NCBI RefSeq assembly: GCF_002001165.1
Contig: NZ_MUNQ01000026.1
Span: forward strand, 124,001 to 188,000
Reading direction: 5' to 3'
Length of the DNA stretch: 64,000 nucleotides
From: Rhodanobacter sp. C05
GTDB lineage: Bacteria > Pseudomonadota > Gammaproteobacteria > Xanthomonadales > Rhodanobacteraceae
In this document: positions 57,810-64,000 of the stretch, piece after piece
Layout of the letters: each line of letters opens with the position of its first letter
Numbering within the stretch: position 1 is the first letter of the stretch
Translations under genes and position numbers: made by a program
Notes under the pieces: model-generated
Told to the model about the DNA's origin: nothing
Database searches by the model: none
What the model saw: only the letters and a program-made list of their open reading frames with translations

Positions 57810-59012
57810 TCAAGGAACCGGGCAGATGGCCGTCGCGTCCATGCGTGCCGGCCTTGTCAGCCGCCTGCGCAACCAGCGCTCGCACGGCACCGATAGCCAG
57901 TGTTCCACCGCTGCACCCAGCAGCCAGCACAGTGGCAGCGCCAGCAGATACCACAGGAAGCCCCACCGGACATCCGCGCCGCTGAACTTGAACAGCCGCA
58001 CCGCCGCAAACACCACGAACATGTGGCTGAGATAGATCTCGTAGCTCAGGCGCCCCCACGAACGCAGCCAACCCAGTCCGCGCGTGGGCTGCCAACTGCC
58101 GCGCGACTGCCGTTGCTGACTGGCCAGCAGCAGGCACAGTGTCGACCCGGTCAGCACCAGCAGATAACCGTCGCGCAGCAAGTGCCATATCGCGGCACCG
58201 TCCAGCATCACTGCCACCAGGCCCAGCGCACCGAGCCATCCCAGCAGGCTGACCGTGCGACGCGGCGGCGCTTGCCAACGCGACGCCAGCAACGCGCCGA
58301 GCACGCCCATGGCGATCGCCGCCATGCCGGGCAGATAGGCTTTCTCCTGCCAGATCTCGTTGTCGCTCAAGGCAGCGTGGGTCCACGGCATCGACAATGC
58401 GAGCAGTCCCAGCATCGGTGCCAGTACCAGGCGGCGTCGCGTAAGCAGGCACACCAGTGGAAAGCCGAGGTAGAACACCTCCTCGATCGACAACGACCAC
58501 AGCACATCCCAATTGCCCGGCAGATAACCGGTCTTCCCTTCGTACCAGTTCAGATGCAGGCCGAGTGCGGCGATGATCGCGCGTGGCAGCGACTGCCCGG
58601 CGCGGGTGATCGTGTAGTCCGGTACCGCAAGCAGATGCAGCACGCTCAACACGGCCACCAACACCAGCAGACATGGCACGATGCGGGCGAAACGCCGCGC
58701 GTAGAACGTGCGCATGTCGATCCGTTCCAGACTGCCCCAGCGGCGCAGTGCGTTGCCTGCAATCAGGAATCCCGAAATCACGAAGAACACGAACACGGCT
58801 TCATAGCCGTTGTAGTTCAGCCGGCTCAGCAACCATGTTGGCAACACGTCAGCCAGCGCGGTTTTCTTCAGCGGAATGCGCAGACCGATGTGGTTGAACA
58901 CCACCAGCACGATCGCCAGTCCGCGCAACAGGTCGATGCCGGGGTTGCGGACGCTGGCATCAGGGCAAACACCCACCCGAATCGGTTCCGCTGGCAGCAT
59001 GGCTGGGTGCAC
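57810..59012 (-). CDS. Acyltransferase 3 family membrane protein (OafA/YrhL-like)
   Basis: 400 residues, about ten helices. Starts GIDLLRGLAIVLVVFNHIGLRIP with the catalytic-type His, then FVISGFLIAGNALRRWG, FYARRFARIVPCLLVLV, and WSLSIEEVFYLGFPLVC with the conserved Glu pair. Such proteins O-acylate surface polysaccharides or lipid-linked sugars. Acceptor unknown. Confidence 0.88.
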   Translation of the reverse strand: MHPAMLPAEPIRVGVCPDASVRNPGIDLLRGLAIVLVVFNHIGLRIPLKKTALADVLPTWLLSRLNYNGYEAVFVFFVISGFLIAGNALRRWGSLERIDMRTFYARRFARIVPCLLVLVAVLSVLHLLAVPDYTITRAGQSLPRAIIAALGLHLNWYEGKTGYLPGNWDVLWSLSIEEVFYLGFPLVCLLTRRRLVLAPMLGLLALSMPWTHAALSDNEIWQEKAYLPGMAAIAMGVLGALLASRWQAPPRRTVSLLGWLGALGLVAVMLDGAAIWHLLRDGYLLVLTGSTLCLLLASQQRQSRGSWQPTRGLGWLRSWGRLSYEIYLSHMFVVFAAVRLFKFSGADVRWGFLWYLLALPLCWLLGAAVEHWLSVPCERWLRRRLTRPARMDATAICPVP

Positions 59013-59072
59013 TCATCCCGAAAGAGCTGCATCATCCGCGAGTGCTTGATGGGCGGCAACCAACGCCACCGA

Positions 59073-59354
59073 TCAGTTCACCACGTCGACCCCATGCCAG
59101 AACGCCACGCTGTCCTTGATCTGCATGGCCGCCTCCGAAGGAGTTGCGTAGTACCACGCCGCGTTGACGTTGACCTCACCGCCGACAACCACGTCCATGT
59201 AGCTGGCCGTGCCTTTCCACGGACAGATGGTGTGATGATCGCTGTCGCGGAAATATTCGCGCTTGAGCGAATCGGCGGGAAAGTAGTGATTGCCCTCGAC
59301 CACGACGGTATCGTCGCTCTCGGCCAGCACCACATCTCTCCATATCGCGCGCAT
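59073..59354 (-). CDS. DUF427-domain protein
   Basis: 93 residues: [30 protein letters not shown] and CPWKGTASYMDVVV..AAWYY are the DUF427 core (KGxAxY). Function unknown. ATG overlaps the def stop as ATGA, so the two are translationally coupled. Confidence 0.88.
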   Translation of the reverse strand: MRAIWRDVVLAESDDTVVVEGNHYFPADSLKREYFRDSDHHTICPWKGTASYMDVVVGGEVNVNAAWYYATPSEAAMQIKDSVAFWHGVDVVN

Positions 59355-59890
59355 CAGTCGTCTCCAATGTCCTGCCCGGGAAACAGCACGTCGGTGTAGC
59401 CGAACTTGCTGAAGTCGGTGATCCGCGTGGGATACAGCCGGCCGATCAGATGATCGCATTCGTGCTGCACCACGCGCGCATGAAAGCCCTCGGCGGTACG
59501 CTCGATGCGCTGACCTTGCGGGTCGATGCCTTCATAGCGAATCAGCGAGTATCGACTCACCGCGCCGCGCAGACCGGGTACGGACAGGCAGCCTTCCCAG
59601 CCCTCTTCCATATCCTGCGACAGCGGCGTGATCACCGGATTGAGCAGGATCGTGCGCGGCACCGCCGGCGCATCGGGATAACGTTCGTTGCTGTCGAAGC
59701 CGAAGATCACCAGCTGCAGGTCGACGCCGATCTGCGGTGCAGCGAGGCCGACACCATCGGCCGCATGCATGGTGTCGAACATGTCGGCGATCAGCGCGTC
59801 CAGTTCCACGCTGCCCAGCATCGCATCGGGGACCGGCGGGGCAATGCGCAGCAGGCGCGGATCGCCCATTTTCAGGATGTCGCGAATCAT
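59354..59890 (-). CDS. def: Peptide deformylase
   Basis: 178 residues with the three motifs [18 protein letters not shown] and QHECDHL (metal Cys, His, His). The frame extends upstream through a repeat, but ATG 59890 with GAGGTT upstream and [13 protein letters not shown] is clearly right. Removes the formyl group from nascent proteins. Not next to fmt here, so probably a secondary deformylase copy. Confidence 0.94.
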   Translation of the reverse strand: MIRDILKMGDPRLLRIAPPVPDAMLGSVELDALIADMFDTMHAADGVGLAAPQIGVDLQLVIFGFDSNERYPDAPAVPRTILLNPVITPLSQDMEEGWEGCLSVPGLRGAVSRYSLIRYEGIDPQGQRIERTAEGFHARVVQHECDHLIGRLYPTRITDFSKFGYTDVLFPGQDIGDD

Positions 59891-59964
59891 GGGAACCTCA
59901 CCATCAGATAGCGTCCATCTACTGATTGTGGCTTTCTCAGCGTGAATACAAGCCTGCGTGTGTG

Positions 59965-59999
59965 TTTTCATCATTCCGGCTTGGCCGGAATGATGAAAA
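59965..59999. repeat. REP-like hairpin, 16-bp perfect stem
   Basis: TTTTCATCATTCCGGC, loop TTG, GCCGGAATGATGAAAA. Between DUF4197 and def genes. Both 3' flanks are A-rich, not T-rich, so not a canonical intrinsic terminator. Confidence 0.85.
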
Positions 60000-60016
60000 C
60001 AGCAACAGCCAGGCAC

Positions 60017-60808
60017 TCAGCCGCCGAACACTTTCTTCAGCAAATCGCTGCTGCGCGCGGCGGGGTTGTGGCGAATCGACTGCTCCTCTTCACCGATCAT
60101 GGTGAACAGGCCATCCAGCGTCTTGCCGGTCACGTAGTTGTCCAGGTCGATCGGGCTGCCGCCGTTGCTCGACTTGTGCCCGCCGCCGAGCGCACCAAGC
60201 GCACTGCCGAGGCCGCCACCGCCACTGCCGGCAGTGAATTCCTTGTACTTCTCGGTGCAACCGACGCTGGCCGTGGCCTTGGCCACGATCGGATGAATGC
60301 GCGCGGTCAGCGCATCACCGGCCACGCGGCGGAAGAAGTCGGTGGCCGCATGATCGCCGCCGGTGAGGATGCTGCGTGCGTCGCTCACGGTCATCTTGCG
60401 GATCGCGTCACCGAAGATGTCTGCCACCTGCGGTACGGCCTGCTCCGCTGCGCGGTTCAGGCTCAGCTCGAATGCGTCCACCCTGGCGCCCTGACCCATC
60501 TTGCGCGCGAGGTTGCCCGCCTGCTCAAGCTTTCCCGGCAACGGAATGCGCACCTTGGCGTTCTTCCAGAAACCGTCGCTGCGCCCGAGACTGTTGATCG
60601 CATTGGTGGTGCCCTTGGCCAACGCCTCCTTGAGGCCGGAAGCGATGTCGCTGTTTGGCAGACCACTGCCAAGCTGCGACGAGCTGGATGTCGACTGCTT
60701 GGCCTTGTTCAACAGATCCTTGAATTGACCGGATCCGGCGGCACTGACCGGCAAGGTGGCTACGACGAGAACGAAACCGAGCAGACCGTAGCGTACCGTG
60801 ATGCGCAT
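60017..60808 (-). CDS. Exported DUF4197-domain protein
   Basis: 263 residues with a signal peptide ([25 protein letters not shown]). [39 protein letters not shown] and [38 protein letters not shown] are DUF4197 hallmarks. A Gly-rich insert ([16 protein letters not shown]) lies between them. Periplasmic, function unknown. AAGGAG precedes ATG 60808. Confidence 0.9.
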   Translation of the reverse strand: MRITVRYGLLGFVLVVATLPVSAAGSGQFKDLLNKAKQSTSSSSQLGSGLPNSDIASGLKEALAKGTTNAINSLGRSDGFWKNAKVRIPLPGKLEQAGNLARKMGQGARVDAFELSLNRAAEQAVPQVADIFGDAIRKMTVSDARSILTGGDHAATDFFRRVAGDALTARIHPIVAKATASVGCTEKYKEFTAGSGGGGLGSALGALGGGHKSSNGGSPIDLDNYVTGKTLDGLFTMIGEEEQSIRHNPAARSSDLLKKVFGG

Positions 60809-60982
60809 ACCGAACTCCTTGTACTCGACAGGGAAGCCAGTGTACCCCGGCACCCAATCCACAAATTGGCAGCCCGCGGCATGGCTGTTCGAGCCTTGGC
60901 CGATGTCTGCCGAACCGTGTTGGCATTGACCACCACGACGGACGGGGCGACCCTTGGGCATCAGCCCAAGAAGAAGCCACTG

Positions 60983-63055
60983 ATGCACTCTGCCATCCCC
61001 AAGCCGAGCCCGGCCAGCAAGATCCTGTGGGTCGCCATCGCCACCGTCGGCGCGTTCTGTCTGGGCGTGGTCGCGTTGCGCCGCGGCGAACCTATCAATG
61101 CGATCTGGCTGGTCGCCGCCTCGATCGCGATCTTCGTGATCGGCTATCGCTACTACGGCAAGTTCATCGAGCACTCGGTGCTGAAGCTGGACCCTACCCG
61201 CGCACCGCCCTCGGTGCTGCGCAACGACGGTCTCGACTACGTGCCCACCGACAAGTGGGTGGTGTTCGGCCACCACTTCGCCGCGATTGCCGGTGCCGGT
61301 CCGCTGGTCGGGCCGGTGCTGGCCGCACAGATGGGTTACCTGCCCGGCACGCTGTGGATATTGTTCGGCGTGGTGTTCGCCGGCGCAGTGCAGGACTTCA
61401 TGATCCTGGGACTGTCGCTGCGCCGCGACGGCCGCTCGCTCGGCCACATGCTGCGCGAAGAACTGGGACCGGTCGCCGGCGTCGTGGCGATGTTCGGCGT
61501 GCTGGTGCTGATGATGATCGTGCTGGCGGTGCTGGCGCTGGTGGTGGTCAAGGCGCTCACACACAGCCCATGGGGCACCTTCACCGTGGCTGCCACGATC
61601 CCGATCGCGCTGCTGATGGGCGTCTATCTGCGCTGGTTCCACCCGGGCAAGATTCTGGAAGTGTCGATCATCGGCCTGGTTCTGCTATTAGCCTCGATCT
61701 GGTTCGGCAGGACCGTGGCCGATTCGGCCGCGCTGGCACCCCTGTTCGATTTCGACGCGAAAGCGCTGGCGTGGTTGCTGATCGCCTACGGCTTCTGCGC
61801 CTCGGTATTGCCGGTGTGGCTGCTGCTGGCACCACGCGACTACCTGTCCACCTTCCTCAAGATCGGCACCATCGCGCTGCTCGCGCTGGCGATCTTTTTG
61901 GCTGCGCCGACGCTGCAGATGCCGGCGGTGACGAAGTTCATCGATGGCACCGGTCCGGTATTCCAGGGCAACCTGTTCCCGTTCCTGTTCATCACCATCG
62001 CCTGCGGTGCGGTATCCGGCTGGCATTCGATCATCGCCTCCGGCACCACCCCCAAGCTGCTCGCCAACGAGGGCCAGGCACGACTGGTCGGCTATGGCGG
62101 CATGCTGATGGAAGCGTTCGTGGCGATCATGGCGCTGATCGCCGCCGCCTCGCTGCACCCTGGTGTGTACTTCGCGATGAATTCGCCGGCCGCAGTCGTC
62201 GGCAGCACCGTGCAGGATGCCGCCACCACGATCAGCCAGTGGGGCTTCGTGGTGACCCCGGACGAGTTGCTGCAGACCGCGAAGAATATCGGCGAATCCA
62301 GCATCCTCGGCCGCGCCGGCGGCGCCCCGACCCTGGCCGTGGGCATGGCGCAGCTACTGCACAACATCATCCCCGGCAGCGGCATGATGGCGTTCTGGTA
62401 CCACTACGCCATCTTGTTCGAGGCGCTGTTCATCCTCACCACGGTCGATGCCGGCACCCGCGTCGGCCGCTTCATGATCCAGGAGATCGCAGGGCTGATT
62501 CACAAGCCGCTGCAGGCCACCGAATCGTGGACCGGCAACCTGCTCGCCACCGCGATCTGCGTGGGCCTGTGGGGCTATTTTCTCTATCAAGGTGCAGTCG
62601 ATCCGCTGGGCGGCATCAACACGCTGTGGCCACTGTTCGGCATCGCCAACCAGATGCTCGCCGCGATCGCCTTGATGCTGGCCACCGTGGTGGTGGTGAA
62701 GCTGAAACGCGAGCGCTATGTGCTGGTGCCGGGGATCCCGGCGATCTGGCTGATCGTGTGTACGCTCACCGCCGGCTGGGAGAAGCTCAGCGGCCCGATC
62801 AGCTTCACTGCTGCCGCGCAGAAATACGCGCAGGCGATGCAGAACGGCAAACTGCTGGCGCCGGCCAAGACGCCGGCCGCGATGCAGCAGATCGTCACCA
62901 ACAACTACGTCGACATGGCACTTACCGGCCTGTTCATGCTGCTGATCGCGGCGATGCTCGGCTTCTCGCTGCGCGCATTGATCCGCGCATGGCAAACCAA
63001 TCACCCGACCGCGCACGAAGAACCGTACGTGGCGCTGAGCAGCGTCAGCAGCTGA
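60983..63055 (+). CDS. cstA: Carbon starvation protein A (peptide/pyruvate transporter)
   Basis: 690 residues (E. coli CstA 701), about 16-18 membrane helices. DYVPTDKWVVFGHHFAAIAGAGPLVGPVLAAQMGYLPG, SGWHSIIASGTTPKLL and NQMLAAIALM are CstA signatures. Imports peptides or pyruvate under carbon limitation. ATG 60983 gives the usual N-terminus; its ribosome-binding site is weak. The 174 bp upstream shows no named feature. Followed by its usual small partner. Confidence 0.93.
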   Translation: MHSAIPKPSPASKILWVAIATVGAFCLGVVALRRGEPINAIWLVAASIAIFVIGYRYYGKFIEHSVLKLDPTRAPPSVLRNDGLDYVPTDKWVVFGHHFAAIAGAGPLVGPVLAAQMGYLPGTLWILFGVVFAGAVQDFMILGLSLRRDGRSLGHMLREELGPVAGVVAMFGVLVLMMIVLAVLALVVVKALTHSPWGTFTVAATIPIALLMGVYLRWFHPGKILEVSIIGLVLLLASIWFGRTVADSAALAPLFDFDAKALAWLLIAYGFCASVLPVWLLLAPRDYLSTFLKIGTIALLALAIFLAAPTLQMPAVTKFIDGTGPVFQGNLFPFLFITIACGAVSGWHSIIASGTTPKLLANEGQARLVGYGGMLMEAFVAIMALIAAASLHPGVYFAMNSPAAVVGSTVQDAATTISQWGFVVTPDELLQTAKNIGESSILGRAGGAPTLAVGMAQLLHNIIPGSGMMAFWYHYAILFEALFILTTVDAGTRVGRFMIQEIAGLIHKPLQATESWTGNLLATAICVGLWGYFLYQGAVDPLGGINTLWPLFGIANQMLAAIALMLATVVVVKLKRERYVLVPGIPAIWLIVCTLTAGWEKLSGPISFTAAAQKYAQAMQNGKLLAPAKTPAAMQQIVTNNYVDMALTGLFMLLIAAMLGFSLRALIRAWQTNHPTAHEEPYVALSSVSS

Positions 63056-63065
63056 GGAGGCCGTC

Positions 63066-63269
63066 ATGAACAGGTCGATGCAGGCGCTTGAATCGGGTTG
63101 GAGGTGGGCGGTGCAAACCGCCCGCCTCTGCTGCGGCGTGCCCGACTACGATGCCTACGTAAGGCATCTGCATGAGCATCATCCCGAAAGAGATGTGCCC
63201 AGCTACAAGGAGTTCTTCCGCGAGCGGCAGGTGGCGCGCTACAAGGGTACCGGCGGGCGGTGTTGCTGA
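63066..63269 (+). CDS. YbdD/YjiX-family small protein
   Basis: 67 residues: YDAYVRHLHEHHPERDVPSYKEFFRERQVARYKGTGGRCC is the YbdD/YjiX (DUF466) domain with its terminal Cys. Always found behind cstA-type genes and required for their transport activity in E. coli. GAGGAGG precedes the ATG, 10 bases after cstA. Confidence 0.92.
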   Translation: MNRSMQALESGWRWAVQTARLCCGVPDYDAYVRHLHEHHPERDVPSYKEFFRERQVARYKGTGGRCC

Positions 63270-63362
63270 AAGCGGCACGCGACCGTCGTCCCGGCGAAAA
63301 CCGAGATCCGCGTTGCTGTGGTGAAGGGATAAGGGATGGCGCGTTGCGCTGTTGATGGTGCG

Positions 63363-63382
63363 ATTCCGGCCTTCGCCGGAAT
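63363..63382. repeat. REP-like hairpin
   Basis: ATTCCGGC, loop CTTC, GCCGGAAT, followed by GACGA. A degenerate CGTCGTCCCGGCGAAAACCG copy lies at about 63287, so this is probably another repeat pair after ybdD. Confidence 0.7.
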
Positions 63383-63455
63383 GACGACTAGGGGATACAA
63401 GGCACCTCCATCGTGATGTCTTTTCTTCAAATCGTCGCGACTGAAGGAAACACAG

Positions 63456-64000
63456 TCACGGCAACGGCATGCCTGCGCGCCAGTTTGCGAGTTGCAAGCC
63501 AACCAGCAGCGCGACCACCGCTTGACGTGCTTGCGCGCCATGCGTGGGCAGCACCAGCACATCACCGTCATGCGCCCAGGCAAGCAGGCCGCGTACGGCG
63601 TCGAGTTCGTCGAGGCATTCGATCAGCGCATTCGCCGGTGTTCCCTGGTGTAGCAGCTCATCACGCAGGATGTGGGCAACCTCGCCTGACACGCGGCCAC
63701 GCATGAAGCCTTCGATATCCTTCAGCACCACGCGCTGCGGGTCAAAGCTGGCGGCGACCGCTGCAAGTTCGCGAATATCCGCGTCCTCGCGATTGCCAGC
63801 CTGGCCCAGCACCAGACCTAGGTGCCCGTTGTTCAGTGATTTTGTCGCCACCTGCAGCAGGCCGCGCAACCCTTCCGGGTTGTGCGCGTAGTCGACGAAC
63901 ACCTGCAGCGCACCGAACTGCCAGTGCTGTAACCGACCGGGGTTGTCCGCATGCGTTTCGCCAAAGCGTGCCAGCACACTGGCGATGGTATCGGCCGGAA
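63456..64000 (-). CDS. Mur-ligase-family protein, C-terminal part (cyanophycin-synthetase-like)
   Basis: The frame is open to the window end, so only the 3' ~180 codons are present. FVDYAHNPEGLRGLLQVA is the C-terminal-domain motif of Mur ligases, and the GHLGLVLGQAGNREDADIRELA stretch is as in cyanophycin-synthetase-like and poly-amino-acid ligases. ATP-dependent amide-bond formation is expected; the exact substrate needs the missing ATPase and N-terminal parts. Confidence 0.78.
   Translation of the reverse strand, partial: PADTIASVLARFGETHADNPGRLQHWQFGALQVFVDYAHNPEGLRGLLQVATKSLNNGHLGLVLGQAGNREDADIRELAAVAASFDPQRVVLKDIEGFMRGRVSGEVAHILRDELLHQGTPANALIECLDELDAVRGLLAWAHDGDVLVLPTHGAQARQAVVALLVGLQLANWRAGMPLP

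Noticed and set aside
59965..59999. Intrinsic terminator for DUF4197 or def genes
   Set aside because: The 16-bp stem is perfect but both 3' flanks are A-rich; it fits the REP-like family better.
61027..63069. 680-codon plus-strand frame over cstA
   Set aside because: Shifted-frame shadow of cstA with an Arg-rich, motif-free translation.

Overview
The window is GC-rich, densely packed, and reads as chromosomal DNA of a gammaproteobacterium of the Xanthomonadales, most likely Rhodanobacteraceae (Rhodanobacter/Dyella/Frateuria type). This rests on gene order and protein style (pssA-holD-rimI, nrdR-ribD-ribE-ribB-ribH-nusB-thiL-pgpA, H-NS-like XrvA-type protein, DUF885 peptidase), not on a database search. 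No rRNA, tRNA, CRISPR array or transposase was seen.

Layout. 1-10 kb: a truncated YfhO-like membrane protein, then pssA-holD-rimI (minus), a DUF4124 protein, proS, an H-NS-family protein, and a ThrE-like exporter/NfeD/SPFH group (minus). 10.2-13.1 kb: an NtrY-like sensor kinase and an NtrC-family sigma-54 activator. 13.3-15.2 kb: an exported DUF885 peptidase. 15.3-35.8 kb: the striking part, a 20-kb co-directional minus-strand array. In transcription order it holds a periplasmic adaptor, one MacB/LolD-type ATPase, a TolC-like outer-membrane factor, then thirteen MacB/FtsX-type permeases arranged as six complete B-A pairs plus one A whose B partner survives only as a 14-codon relic. A canonical -24/-12 sigma-54 promoter with two upstream palindromes lies in front of the adaptor. 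This fits the sigma-54 activator encoded at the far end of the array, so the whole 10-36 kb block is a candidate self-contained, two-component-regulated export system with one energy/adaptor/exit set and interchangeable heterodimeric permeases. Its substrate is unknown.

36-39 kb: a Fur-box-preceded hemP with a possible heme-utilisation partner, an aldo/keto reductase and a divergent zinc alcohol dehydrogenase. 39.3-40.1 kb: an orphan lipoprotein with lower GC. 40.3-50.8 kb: a long minus-strand housekeeping cluster, glyA - amidotransferase-like - nrdR - MmcQ/YjbR - ribD - [FMN riboswitch] - ribE - ribB(X) - ldcA - ribH - nusB - GNAT - thiL - pgpA. 50.9-52.6 kb: an exported alpha/beta hydrolase and a TetR regulator behind a palindromic operator. 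52.7-64 kb: DUF817, a second aldo/keto reductase lacking the usual His, ettA, pyrF, an acyltransferase, DUF427-def, DUF4197, cstA-ybdD, and the 3' part of a Mur-ligase-family gene leaving the window.

Two dispersed repeat families recur between genes: REP-like hairpins built on ATTCC...GGAAT, and a C-rich/G-rich element of up to about 135 bp, one copy of which supplies the C-terminal codons of ldcA.
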